Shown here: positions 43,100 to 51,952 of the stretch, one piece after another
Layout: each line of letters begins with the position of its first letter
Numbering within the stretch: position 1 is the stretch's first letter
NCBI RefSeq assembly: GCF_027889715.1
Contig: NZ_JAPJZH010000012.1
Coordinates: 104,606 to 168,605, forward strand
Origin: Allohoeflea poritis
GTDB lineage: Bacteria; Pseudomonadota; Alphaproteobacteria; Rhizobiales; Rhizobiaceae
Reading direction: 5' to 3'
Length of the DNA: 64,000 bases
Program-made: the position numbers and the translations under genes
Notes under the pieces: model-generated
What the model saw: the letters and a program-made list of their open reading frames with translations, nothing else
Databases searched by the model: none
Told to the model about the DNA's origin: nothing

Positions 43100-44401
43100 T
43101 TGGATCTTCTGCATGCCAATGACAGGCCGGGACAATATCCCGACAGCTACTATGCGGCAACGGCAAACACTGTGGCCGCCCATCCGGCGCTCGACACGGA
43201 TACCGATTGCGATGTCTGCATTGTCGGCGCCGGATATACCGGCCTGTCCGCCGCCCTGCATTGCGCCGAGCAGGGCCTCGATACCCTGTTGCTCGACGCC
43301 CACCGCATCGGCTGGGGCGCATCGGGCCGCAATGGCGGGCAACTCGGCTCCGGGCAGCGGCGCGATCAGGAAGATCTTGAAGAAATGCTGGGCATCGACA
43401 AGGCGCGCCGACTTTGGGAACTCGCCGAGGAATCCAAGCAACTGGTGCACGATCTGGTCGAGCGACACCGGATCGAATGCGATTTCCGGCCCGGCATTCT
43501 TTACGCCGATCATCGCCAGCGTTTCGTCAAGGGGACAAGAGACTACGTTGAAAAGCTAAGGAACGGTTACGGATACGAGAAGGTGCGTTTCGTCGATCGG
43601 GAGGAGATCGGGTCGATCCTTGCGACCAATGCCTATTTCGGCGGCATGCTCGACGAAGGCGCCGGCCATCTGCATCCGCTGAACCTTGCGCTCGGCCTCG
43701 GCCGCGCAGCATCCGCTGCAGGTGCCCGCATATTCGAAAAAACCGAGGTCACCGGCATCACGCCCGCAGACCGGGTCAGGATCACCACCGCAAAGGGCAC
43801 GATCCGGGCGGGCTTTGTCCTGCTCGCGTGCAACGGCTATATCGGCGCGCTCAGCGCCGGCGTCCGCGGCCGCGTCATGCCCATCAACAATTTCATCATC
43901 GCCACGCAACCGCTTGACGGCAACGAAGCACGATCACTGATTTCCAACAATGCGGCGGTCGCCGATTCCCGCAATGTCATCAACTATTTCCGCCTCTCGG
44001 CCGACAACCGGCTCCTGTTCGGCGGCGGCGAGAATTACGGCTACCGTTTTCCGTCGGACATCCGCGCCTTCGTGCGCCGCTACATGCTGCAGATTTATCC
44101 GCAGCTATCGGGCACCGCGATCGACTATGGCTGGGGCGGAACGCTCGGCATCACCGTCAACCGGATGCCGCATCTGGCGCGCCTCGCGCCCAACATTCTG
44201 TCGGCATCGGGCTATTCCGGCCACGGCGTCGGCATGGCCACCCTGTGCGGCAAGCTGGCGGCCGAGGCGATCAGCGGAACCGCCGCCCGTTTCGACCTGA
44301 TGGCCTCCGTGCCGACCCCGCGCTTTCCCGGCGGCGGCGCCCTGCGCACCCCGCTTCTTGCCCTGGCGATGGCCTATTTCGCGCTGAAAGACCGATTGTA
44401 G
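43100..44401 (+). CDS. FAD oxidoreductase, gamma-glutamylputrescine oxidase type
   Basis: The 433-aa protein begins MDLLHANDRPGQYPDSYYAATAN and has the FAD fold CDVCIVGAGYTGLSAALHCAEQGLDTLLLDA plus a substrate-side GWGASGRNGGQLGSGQRRDQ, both typical of PuuB. It probably oxidises gamma-glutamyl-putrescine or a similar amine. TTG 43100 is preceded by AAAGGAG 5 nt away; a GTG just before is possible. Confidence 0.9.
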   Translation: MDLLHANDRPGQYPDSYYAATANTVAAHPALDTDTDCDVCIVGAGYTGLSAALHCAEQGLDTLLLDAHRIGWGASGRNGGQLGSGQRRDQEDLEEMLGIDKARRLWELAEESKQLVHDLVERHRIECDFRPGILYADHRQRFVKGTRDYVEKLRNGYGYEKVRFVDREEIGSILATNAYFGGMLDEGAGHLHPLNLALGLGRAASAAGARIFEKTEVTGITPADRVRITTAKGTIRAGFVLLACNGYIGALSAGVRGRVMPINNFIIATQPLDGNEARSLISNNAAVADSRNVINYFRLSADNRLLFGGGENYGYRFPSDIRAFVRRYMLQIYPQLSGTAIDYGWGGTLGITVNRMPHLARLAPNILSASGYSGHGVGMATLCGKLAAEAISGTAARFDLMASVPTPRFPGGGALRTPLLALAMAYFALKDRL

Positions 44402-44482
44402 GGGCAGCCAACCGCGAGGAGAATTATTCGCTTGAGTTTCCAGCCACTGGAACCTTTATGGTTCCGGCATGGAGTTTGAAAA

Positions 44483-44602
44483 ATGATGCACGATGTATGG
44501 AGCGGCGGTGCCTTCGGAATGGGCATTGGTATGCTGGCGTTGATGGTTCTGATTTTCCTTGCAGGTGTCGCCGTTGGATTTGTGCTCTGCAATTCAAGAT
44601 GA
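44483..44602 (+). CDS. Small membrane protein (39 aa)
   Basis: The frame reads MMHDVWSGGAFGMGIGMLA and continues as one hydrophobic helix to the end. The layout resembles tiny membrane proteins of cytochrome or copper operons. It lies 52 nt before a c-type cytochrome on the same strand and was too small for standard calls. No clear Shine-Dalgarno; a GGAG is at 44471. Confidence 0.6.
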   Translation: MMHDVWSGGAFGMGIGMLALMVLIFLAGVAVGFVLCNSR

Positions 44603-44654
44603 CCGGATTCAAGCGCAGTTCGCCTGTTGAAACGGTGACCTCGGGAGATCGGAA

Positions 44655-45080
44655 TTGAACAGAAACCGACTGATCCTTGTCGCGATCGCAGCCCTCATTA
44701 TCGGCGGTGTCGCATGGCGACTGTTCGACAAAGCACCTACGAGCGACATTCGGACCGCCGGTGCGCCGATCGTAAGGATCACAGTGCCGGAGTTATCGGC
44801 TGAGGCGAAAACCGGCAAAGCGGCATTTGATACATACTGCGCAACCTGCCACGGCAGGGATGCCGCCGGGCAGCAGGGTATCGCCCCGCCGCTGATCCAC
44901 AAGATCTATGAGCCGGGCCACCACTCGGACGCCTCATTCTTTTTTGCTGCGCAGCAGGGTGTACGTGCGCACCATTGGCCGTTCGGTGACATGCCGGCCG
45001 TAGACGGCATATCGGATCAGGAGATCGGCCGGATAATCGTCTATGTCCGCACCCTGCAACGCGCGAACGGAATAAACTGA
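44655..45080 (+). CDS. Membrane-anchored class I cytochrome c
   Basis: The 141-aa protein has an N-terminal anchor (LILVAIAALIIGGVAWRLF) and one heme site CATCH (about residue 62), with possible axial Met in DMPAVDGIS. It starts with TTG at 44655 with GGGAG about 11 nt upstream. Part of a three-gene set with the 39-aa protein and the cytochrome c' next door; it may feed electrons to or from it. Confidence 0.85.
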   Translation: MNRNRLILVAIAALIIGGVAWRLFDKAPTSDIRTAGAPIVRITVPELSAEAKTGKAAFDTYCATCHGRDAAGQQGIAPPLIHKIYEPGHHSDASFFFAAQQGVRAHHWPFGDMPAVDGISDQEIGRIIVYVRTLQRANGIN

Positions 45081-45090
45081 GGAAATTCGC

Positions 45091-45552
45091 ATGCACCCGA
45101 TACGAAGCCTTGCCATCGCATTGGCTGTTGTCTCCGTGACCTGCGGCGGTCTTGCTCTGGCGCATTCCGGCGCGACCGGCATCGTCAAGCAGCGCATGGA
45201 CGCCATGAAGGATATCGCCGCCCAGATGAAGCTGATCGGCGCCATGGTCAAGGCGGAACGGGCCTATGACGCCGCGGCGGCAGCCGCGGCGGCCGACATC
45301 ATCGTGCAGCACGCCGACGCCATGTTGTCGCTGTTTCCGGAAGGCTCGAACGAACATCCGAGTGAAGCCCTGACGATAATCTGGTCCGACTGGGACGGTT
45401 TTTCCCGGTCCGCCCGGGAACTCTCGGCCAGCGCGACGGTGCTTAGCGAAACCGCAGTCGGCACGGCCAGCGCCGCAGACATCACGGCGCCCTTCGCAGC
45501 GGTTGGCAAGACCTGCGCCTCCTGCCATGAGGATTACCGCAAACCCAGATGA
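45091..45552 (+). CDS. Cytochrome c' (class II)
   Basis: The 153-aa precursor has a signal peptide ending GLALAHS and a four-helix mature domain with heme site CASCH at the extreme C-terminus (CASCHEDYRK), the mark of class II cytochromes. These bind NO or other gases. The gene begins 10 nt after the cytochrome c stop. Confidence 0.92.
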   Translation: MHPIRSLAIALAVVSVTCGGLALAHSGATGIVKQRMDAMKDIAAQMKLIGAMVKAERAYDAAAAAAAADIIVQHADAMLSLFPEGSNEHPSEALTIIWSDWDGFSRSARELSASATVLSETAVGTASAADITAPFAAVGKTCASCHEDYRKPR

Positions 45553-45580
45553 ACGCTTCCCCGGCCTGCCGGAAAACCGG

Positions 45581-46078
45581 TTACAGCTTCTTGAAATAAC
45601 GGGCGACGGGCCAGCGATCGTACCCGGCCGCTTCATAGGTGCTGCGCGCCGGCCGGTGTCCTGAATCCCCGCCGGTCTCTACCATCACCATTTCCATGCC
45701 CGCGTCACGGATCTGCCGCTCGGCAAAAGCCACGAGCGCTGCGCCGACACCCTGACGCTGGTGGTCGGGATCAACGGCGAGGATGAAGATCTCGCCCATT
45801 CTGTCCTCGGGATGAAGACGCAGCCCGACATATCCAAGGACCTTGTCCGCGCCGACCGCAACCCAGGTCTGAACGTCGTCAATATCGAGATAGGCCTCGA
45901 CATCGGCCTTCTGCCGCGTGTGCCACCCATCCGGATAGAAAGCCTCGTACACATAGGCTTGCACATCGGCCTTCATGTCACGGAAAACCGGCTCCCATGC
46001 CCTCATGGACAACGCCAGGAGGGCCGGTTTCATGTCCGCGCTATAGGGTTCGATCTCGATTTCGGATTCGGCATTCAT
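45581..46078 (-). CDS. GNAT-family N-acetyltransferase
   Basis: The 165-aa protein shows the GNAT acetyl-CoA motif DPDHQRQGVGAALVAFAERQ (R-x2-G-x-G/A) and the beta-strand region GYVGLRLHPEDRMGEIFILAVD. Substrate unknown. It converges on the cytochrome c' gene. Confidence 0.88.
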   Translation of the reverse strand: MNAESEIEIEPYSADMKPALLALSMRAWEPVFRDMKADVQAYVYEAFYPDGWHTRQKADVEAYLDIDDVQTWVAVGADKVLGYVGLRLHPEDRMGEIFILAVDPDHQRQGVGAALVAFAERQIRDAGMEMVMVETGGDSGHRPARSTYEAAGYDRWPVARYFKKL

Positions 46079-46333
46079 GGCGCAGACGGTCTTCGGACGT
46101 GGGTCGGTCGGCCCCGGTCATACCAGCACGGAACGGTTGGCCGCAACAAACCGGTGGTAGTCGAAACCGCCGCCTGATCGCGCCAGACAGGACCGGGCAA
46201 ACCGCTTGATCCGTACGCGACCCATACGGGCACATGACGCTTGCCGGCTCCCGTCGGCAGGGTATAACGGCCTGACCGAATCCGATCGGCCGCACGGGGA
46301 ATCATCCACGCCTACCGCAGGAGCAGCACGCCA
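46079..46333. other. Intergenic region, 255 nt
   Basis: No coding frame with family-like features and no clear palindrome was seen here. It holds the divergent promoters of the GNAT gene and the alcohol dehydrogenase, but neither promoter is obvious. Confidence 0.4.
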
Positions 46334-47335
46334 TTGAAAGCCATCACCTATGCGAAATATGGACCGCCGGAGGTTCTGCAACTGGCGGATGTCGAAAAGC
46401 CGGCACCGGGCGACGACGAGTTGCTGATCCGCGTTCGCGCCGCCGAAGCGACCAAGGCCGATTGCGAATTGCGCGGCTTCAAATTCTCGGTCAACTGGTT
46501 CTGGCTTCCCTTGCGGATTGCCGTTGGCATCACACGGCCGAGGCGGAAGATCCTCGGCGGCTATTTCGCCGGGGAAATTGCAGCCGTCGGAAAGGACGTG
46601 ACGGGCTTCACCGTCGGCGACGCGGTCTTCGGCTCCGCCGGGTTGCGCATGGGCGCCTATGGCGAATTTGCCGCCCTTCCGTCTAAGTGCACCATTGCAG
46701 CAAAGCCGCACAATATGAGCTTCGCCGAAGCCGCCGCCGTTCCGCTGGGCGGCCTTAACGCGCTGCATTTCATGCGCCTGGCAAAGATCAAGGACGGCGA
46801 CACGGTGCTGATCAACGGGGCCGGCGGCAGCATCGGCGCGCACGCCGTGCAGATCGCCAGGAGCATGGGCGCAGAGGTTACAGCCGTCGACAAGGCGCAA
46901 AAGGCAGAGATGCTGGAACGCCTCGGCATCGACCATTTCATCGACTACACGCGGGAGAATTTTGCCCGCATGGGCAAGACCTACGATGTCGTCTTCGACA
47001 TGGTTCCCCGCAGCTCCTACCGGGCCTGCATGGCGGTTCTCAAGCCAGGCGGGCGCTATTTCACCGGCAATCCGCGCCTTTCGGTCATGCTGCGCACGGT
47101 GCTCACCAACCGCTTCACCGACAAGCACGCCAGCTTTGCATTCGCTGGTGAAACGATCGAAGAGCTGGACACACTGAGGCAGATGATCGAGGACGGCAAA
47201 ATCGTATCGATCGTCGACCGGGTGCTTCCGATGGGCGAAGCGGCAACCGCCCACCGTCTTGTCGAGACCGAGCAGCGCAATGGCGCGATCGTGCTGTCGA
47301 TTGGCGAACCCGAGGAAACGGAAAACGAGATGTGA
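46334..47335 (+). CDS. NAD(P)H:quinone reductase / zinc-free alcohol dehydrogenase family
   Basis: The 333-aa protein is of the MDR family: GroES-like start (MKAITYAKYGPPEVLQLADVEKP), substrate loop, cofactor motif INGAGGSIGAHAVQIARSMGAEVTAVD (about residues 160-185). The zinc ligands of alcohol dehydrogenase are absent, so it is more like quinone oxidoreductase/2-alkenal reductase. TTG start at 46334 has AGGAG about 10 nt upstream. Confidence 0.85.
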   Translation: MKAITYAKYGPPEVLQLADVEKPAPGDDELLIRVRAAEATKADCELRGFKFSVNWFWLPLRIAVGITRPRRKILGGYFAGEIAAVGKDVTGFTVGDAVFGSAGLRMGAYGEFAALPSKCTIAAKPHNMSFAEAAAVPLGGLNALHFMRLAKIKDGDTVLINGAGGSIGAHAVQIARSMGAEVTAVDKAQKAEMLERLGIDHFIDYTRENFARMGKTYDVVFDMVPRSSYRACMAVLKPGGRYFTGNPRLSVMLRTVLTNRFTDKHASFAFAGETIEELDTLRQMIEDGKIVSIVDRVLPMGEAATAHRLVETEQRNGAIVLSIGEPEETENEM

Positions 47336-47368
47336 TGAGGATCGGCTTCGTATGACAAGATACGATGC

Positions 47369-48526
47369 CTAACGCGGCGCGGGCTTCGAAGGCGTGCCGC
47401 CGGCGTCAGCCCTGCCGGAACGCAACTTTGCAAGCACACTGCGCATTGCGGTGGTGAACCTGCTTTTGGAGTACCCGCTCAACACCCAGTCCACCGGGGT
47501 CCAGCGCAGGAAAAGCAGATAGATTGCCGCGCATAGCGCAAAGCAGAGCACAATCCCGCCCAGGATTGCCAGGCCCTGTGATGCTCCCAAGGAAACCAAC
47601 AAGCCGGTCAGGATCACAATCGGATAAAAATGCAGCACATAGACCGGATAGGACAGCAACACCATCCAATCGACGAACGCTGACCGGACTGTCAGAGCAT
47701 AAAGCGCGAACCCGATCGCGCAAAAACTCCAGCTCAGACTCAAGCAGGCGGTCAGGAAGCTCATCGCCAGTTTCGTGCCGTCCGGGCCAAGCGGCCTTGC
47801 CACCCAGATTGCACTGGCGCAGCCTAACAACACCAGGCCTGTAATAAGAAGTGGGATCCAGAGGTTCCGGTCCTTGAACCGGCTCAGCAGACCTTGGTGA
47901 TGAAACAGACACTGACCCAGCCAGAAGAACACCACATAGGTTGCAAGGGCGGTAAAAGGTTCATCCCAAACCCGGTAAGGAATGATGCTGATCAGTCCCT
48001 CGCTGCGGCCGACATAATTGGCGAGCGTGATCGGAAGAACCAGCCAGATCAGCCGGGCTGGATGCGCAGAAAACCACCTGAAGCAATGAAAAATGCCGGT
48101 CAGGCGCAGCCAGTGCGCCACAGCCGCCATCAAACTGAACAGAAAGAGAATCCACAGGAACCACAAATAGTCCAGGACACCCCAATCCAGTTTCATAACG
48201 AGCGAGAAAAACATTGAAAACAAAGCCATGCCGCTAAGGACACGTAGAAGTCGGTCCCGCAGAAAGGCTCCCGGCCCGCGCTTTTGAAGTACCAGCTCGG
48301 TAAAGAACCCACCCAAAAGCATAAAGACGGGCATGCGCCAGACATGAATCCACATGGTGGTTAGCCATATGATCCAATGCGCCTCGGGCACATCATAGGG
48401 CGGAGCCGGCACCCAGTCATTTACCCCTGGATTGGTGAAGGGCAAACACGCGTGGATCACCAGTCCCAGAAGCATGGCAACCGCGCGAAGCAGATCCAGC
48501 CCGTGCCATCTCGGTGTATTCCGCAT
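47369..48526 (-). CDS. Acyltransferase family membrane protein (OpgC/AT3 type)
   Basis: The 385-aa protein starts MRNTPRWHGLDLLRAVAMLLGLVIHACLPF, the Asp/His start of acyltransferase-3 proteins (R/H active-site motifs in RWHGLDLLR and IH), and has about 10 hydrophobic helices. It would move acyl or succinyl groups onto a glycan such as osmoregulated glucan. The LytTR regulator at 48612 is divergent 85 nt away, so it probably controls this gene. Confidence 0.85.
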   Translation of the reverse strand: MRNTPRWHGLDLLRAVAMLLGLVIHACLPFTNPGVNDWVPAPPYDVPEAHWIIWLTTMWIHVWRMPVFMLLGGFFTELVLQKRGPGAFLRDRLLRVLSGMALFSMFFSLVMKLDWGVLDYLWFLWILFLFSLMAAVAHWLRLTGIFHCFRWFSAHPARLIWLVLPITLANYVGRSEGLISIIPYRVWDEPFTALATYVVFFWLGQCLFHHQGLLSRFKDRNLWIPLLITGLVLLGCASAIWVARPLGPDGTKLAMSFLTACLSLSWSFCAIGFALYALTVRSAFVDWMVLLSYPVYVLHFYPIVILTGLLVSLGASQGLAILGGIVLCFALCAAIYLLFLRWTPVDWVLSGYSKSRFTTAMRSVLAKLRSGRADAGGTPSKPAPR

Positions 48527-48611
48527 TGATAATCTCTCAGTCGGGTCACTGTGTCGGCGAAGAACAGCAATGGTTCTGGCGTCATTCTTATGCTTTGCGC
48601 TATAGAAACCG

Positions 48612-49481
48612 ATGACGGATGATTTTCTGGCGGTCCCACCTTCCAGAGGCGACAACAAATACGTGAACCGAATGATTAGAAGCCTGGACGGCAACTCCGT
48701 GCAATTCGCGAAGCGTGAACTGCATTCAATTGTGCTTAGCCCCGTTTTCTGGGCACTCACCGTGGCGATCGGGCTGGTTTTGGGCATTGCGGGACCGTTT
48801 GAAACCGATGAAGTCATGCGGTTTCTGCCGCGGGTCGTCTATTGGACATTTCTTTCGGGCGTCAGCTTTCTGACATTCGCCAGTCTTTCCGCCCTGACGC
48901 AACCGGCACTCACCCGCTTTCTTCCGGTGCCGCTATCCGTTCTGGTCGCCGGGATCATCAGCAGCGTGGCGATCTTTGCCGAAGTCGTCATTTTCAACAT
49001 GGCGATGTTCAGTTACGACCCCGACTGCGCTTGGTGCTATGGGCGGCTTCTGACCCAGATTATCGCAATCACCGTGATAATATCGTTCACTATCAGAGTG
49101 GTTGAGGCACAGATTGAAAATCGAACATCCAGAGTGGGCACGGCGGAGCGCAGCCCTGATATCCTGAAGCGGCTACCGCTCGAAAAACGCGGCAAGCTGA
49201 TTTCGATCTCGGTTCGCGACCACTATGTCGAAGTCGTCACCGCCGGCGGCACGGAACTGCTTTTCATGCGGCTTAGCGATGCCATCGCCGAGACCGCGCC
49301 CATTGAAGGACTGCAGGTACACAGGTCCCACTGGGTGGCCCTAGCTGAAGTGCGCAAGTCGCGCCGACAGCAATCCAGAGGATTTCTGACAATGTCCGAT
49401 GGCCGCGAGATACCGGTGAGCCGAACCTGTCTGGATGCCGCAATGCAGGCAGGCCTCCTGCCCGATACGCGAAAACGCTGA
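48612..49481 (+). CDS. Membrane-anchored LytTR transcriptional regulator
   Basis: The 289-aa protein has four hydrophobic helices in the first 160 residues (e.g. PVFWALTVAIGLVLGIAGPF, LSVLVAGIISSVAIFAEVVI) and a C-terminal LytTR DNA-binding domain (KRGKLISISVRDHYVEVVTAGGTELLFMRLSDAIAETAPIEGLQVHRSHWVAL). The membrane part may sense envelope state directly, without a kinase. Divergence from the acyltransferase gene suggests that as target. Confidence 0.9.
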   Translation: MTDDFLAVPPSRGDNKYVNRMIRSLDGNSVQFAKRELHSIVLSPVFWALTVAIGLVLGIAGPFETDEVMRFLPRVVYWTFLSGVSFLTFASLSALTQPALTRFLPVPLSVLVAGIISSVAIFAEVVIFNMAMFSYDPDCAWCYGRLLTQIIAITVIISFTIRVVEAQIENRTSRVGTAERSPDILKRLPLEKRGKLISISVRDHYVEVVTAGGTELLFMRLSDAIAETAPIEGLQVHRSHWVALAEVRKSRRQQSRGFLTMSDGREIPVSRTCLDAAMQAGLLPDTRKR

Positions 49482-49604
49482 TATCGGCGCGCCGCGCGGT
49501 AAAACCGCCTCGTTCGGGTCCAGCCAAGATCAACGCCTCAATGCCAAAAGAGGCAGCGGTACACCACGCCATGGTAGAGCCGCCGCCAAAGATATTGGCA
49601 ATCC

Positions 49605-49784
49605 CTATTCGTTCGGTGGAAACGGCGCCGCCTGAATGGTCTTGCAGTCGAAGTCGCCCTTTGCGCCATGGGCCAGCGCTGTTTCCGGATAACGGGACGA
49701 CAGGCTTTCGTCGGGGCAGCCGGCACGGAAACTGGCCAACATGTCCTTGGCGATACCTGAATGGAGCGGGCCATGATTGTGCAT
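49605..49784 (-). CDS. Possible small protein or gene remnant
   Basis: A minus-strand frame from ATG 49784 gives 59 aa, ending CKTIQAAPFPPNE, with two Cys (RAGCPDES, DFDCKTIQ) and balanced composition unlike a random frame. It is not similar to any family I recognise. Alternatives are a degraded gene fragment or chance. The rest of the gap 49482-50044 shows nothing else recognisable. Confidence 0.25.
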   Translation of the reverse strand: MHNHGPLHSGIAKDMLASFRAGCPDESLSSRYPETALAHGAKGDFDCKTIQAAPFPPNE

Positions 49785-50044
49785 CGGCGGGCGATGATCC
49801 GCTGTCCCCGGGCTGCGGAAGATCGAACACACGCAGGCAAATCAAATGAATATGCTGGAGCACCAACGCCGGGCCGGTGAGCAATCAGCGCGTGAACGGT
49901 TTCGTTCGTTCGACAATACAAGGGTACGGATTCAAATTTCACGCCCGGTTCGCATCACGGGCGCTGGCTGAATTGCCTCGGCGCATTTGTCTCGCCCGGA
50001 CGACATCATGGAAACCTGGCGGCAAGAGTGATACTGATGTCTGC

Positions 50045-50878
50045 ATGGACAGATCGGACATCGAAGGCAAAGTCGCCTCGCACTACACGCGTGGTGACGT
50101 TACCAAACGGATCCTGACCACTTTGGGGCTGCAAGACGCAGCCGCCGGGTCGGTCCCCATTGAGGCGCTGTTACCGGTCGACCAGTTGCACCATGGCGGT
50201 GTCGGTCTGACGGAAAGAATGGCCAGTGTCGCCGGCATCAAATCCGGCATGAGGCTGCTGGACGCCGGCAGCGGAATTGGCGGATCAGCGCGCTTTCTTG
50301 CCGGCAGATTTGACTGCGAGGTGGAGGCCATAGACCTCAGCGACGAGTTCGTGCGAACAGCTCAGGACCTTGACAGGATCGTCGGGCTATCGGGCAAAAT
50401 CCACCATCGCGTCGGTTCGGTTCTCGATATGCCCTACGAAACCGCGTCATTCGATGTGGTCTGGAGCCAGAACGTCACAATGAACGTGGCGGACAAGAAA
50501 ACGATGTTCGCGGAGGCCTTCCGCGTGCTGCGACCGGGCGGGGTCTATGTGCTGACGCATTTCGGCAGCGGAAACGGTCAAGCAATTGACTATCCGGTGC
50601 CATGGGCAATGACCGAGGCCACGAGCTTCGTCACGCCTCCGTCCCAATTGACCCAGTTGCTTTCCGATGCGGGGTTTGGGGACATCGTGGATCATGCAAA
50701 GGATGCGCCGCCACCGCCCCCACCGCCGCAGTCGGACGGTCAGCCCGACGACTCACTGGCCATGGGCGACGACATGCCCCAAAGGCGGGCAAACTCGGGT
50801 CGCGCGGTGGCCGATGGACGGCTGGTGCCGATGCTTGTGACGGCGGTTCGCCGCGAACGTGGCGGACCGAGCGCCTGA
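50045..50878 (+). CDS. SAM-dependent methyltransferase (UbiE-like)
   Basis: The 277-aa protein has motif I LLDAGSGIGGSARFLAGRF (about residue 70-90) and post-I CEVEAIDLSDEFV, typical class I methyltransferase. N-terminal YTRGDVTKRILTTL and LLPVDQLHHGG match the sarcosine/glycine-methyltransferase-like group. A Pro-run (PPPPPPP about 220) precedes the last segment. Start ATG 50045 lacks a strong ribosome site. Confidence 0.85.
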   Translation: MDRSDIEGKVASHYTRGDVTKRILTTLGLQDAAAGSVPIEALLPVDQLHHGGVGLTERMASVAGIKSGMRLLDAGSGIGGSARFLAGRFDCEVEAIDLSDEFVRTAQDLDRIVGLSGKIHHRVGSVLDMPYETASFDVVWSQNVTMNVADKKTMFAEAFRVLRPGGVYVLTHFGSGNGQAIDYPVPWAMTEATSFVTPPSQLTQLLSDAGFGDIVDHAKDAPPPPPPPQSDGQPDDSLAMGDDMPQRRANSGRAVADGRLVPMLVTAVRRERGGPSA

Positions 50879-51022
50879 GAAGCAAACGCTGCCGAAAAGA
50901 GCGCTGGTCATGCATTCGCGCAAGCAAGCCCGTCAGACGTCCGCCTGACATGGTTTCCGCACGGTGACACGCGTAGCGGCATTCCCGCTGAGCGGCACCA
51001 TATCGAAAGGAATCGAAGCCAA

Positions 51023-51856
51023 GTGTATTCAGAGCTGGATGAATTCAATCGTAAGCCCGAACCGTTTTCCCGCTATACGACCGATACGCTTTGGACCGAC
51101 CCCTGGATCGCGCAACAAATGCTGAAGACGCATCTGGATCAGGGCACTGACCTCGCCTCGCGCAAGAACGCGACCATTGACAGCACGGTGGACTGGTTCG
51201 ACCGCAAGATCGGCCTGTCGGGCAAGAAGGTCTGCGATCTGGGCTGTGGCCCGGGCCTTTATGCGACCCGAATGGCGGAACGGGGCGCCACGGTCACCGG
51301 CGTCGACTTCTCGGCCGTCTCCCTCGCCCATGCGCGATCCGAAGCCGCCGCCGGCAAGCTGGAGATCGAATACCGCCAGGCCGATTACCTGGTCGATGAT
51401 CTTCCCGGTGAACAGGATCTCGTAAGCCTGATCTATTGCGATTTCTGCACGCTTTCATCCGAGTGGCGAAGCACGCTTCTGAACCGGGTACGGGGAATGC
51501 TGAAGCCTGGCGGGACATTCGTTTTCGACGTATTCACCACGCGGCAATTTGCAACGCGGAACGAAGTCATGACCTATGGCCGCCGTCCCATGGGAGACTT
51601 CTGGTCCCCGGATGACCATTTCTGTTTCCAGACCACCTTTCTCTACGATTTCGAGAAGATCGCTCTCGACCGGTATCTGATCGTCGGTCCCGAGGGCTGT
51701 TTCGAGATCTTCAACTGGCTGCAGTATTTCGATCTCGGGAGCATCTCGAAGGAAGTGCTTGATGCGGGGTTTGAAGTGGAGGAAGCCGTCGATGTCAGGA
51801 CCGGCGAGCCCTCAACTGCGGAGACGAAAGAACTTGCCATAATTGCCCGCTCGTGA
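51023..51856 (+). CDS. SAM-dependent methyltransferase
   Basis: The 277-aa protein shows motif I VCDLGCGPGLYATRMAERGATVTGVDFS (about residues 70-95) and a later LKPGGTFVFDVF. The C-terminal half (DDHFCFQTTFLYDFEKIALDRYLI) is recognised in small-molecule methyltransferases. GTG start 51023 has AAAGGAA about 11 nt away. It follows the first methyltransferase by 144 nt; joint control is possible. Confidence 0.88.
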   Translation: MYSELDEFNRKPEPFSRYTTDTLWTDPWIAQQMLKTHLDQGTDLASRKNATIDSTVDWFDRKIGLSGKKVCDLGCGPGLYATRMAERGATVTGVDFSAVSLAHARSEAAAGKLEIEYRQADYLVDDLPGEQDLVSLIYCDFCTLSSEWRSTLLNRVRGMLKPGGTFVFDVFTTRQFATRNEVMTYGRRPMGDFWSPDDHFCFQTTFLYDFEKIALDRYLIVGPEGCFEIFNWLQYFDLGSISKEVLDAGFEVEEAVDVRTGEPSTAETKELAIIARS

Positions 51857-51952
51857 AGCCTGTGCCCACCTCAATTCGGAAGATAAGGTGCAGAGAGCCC
51901 CGATTGCCGCATCGAAGGAGGCCTTGCCGGAACAGGCGGGGCACTTGAATTG

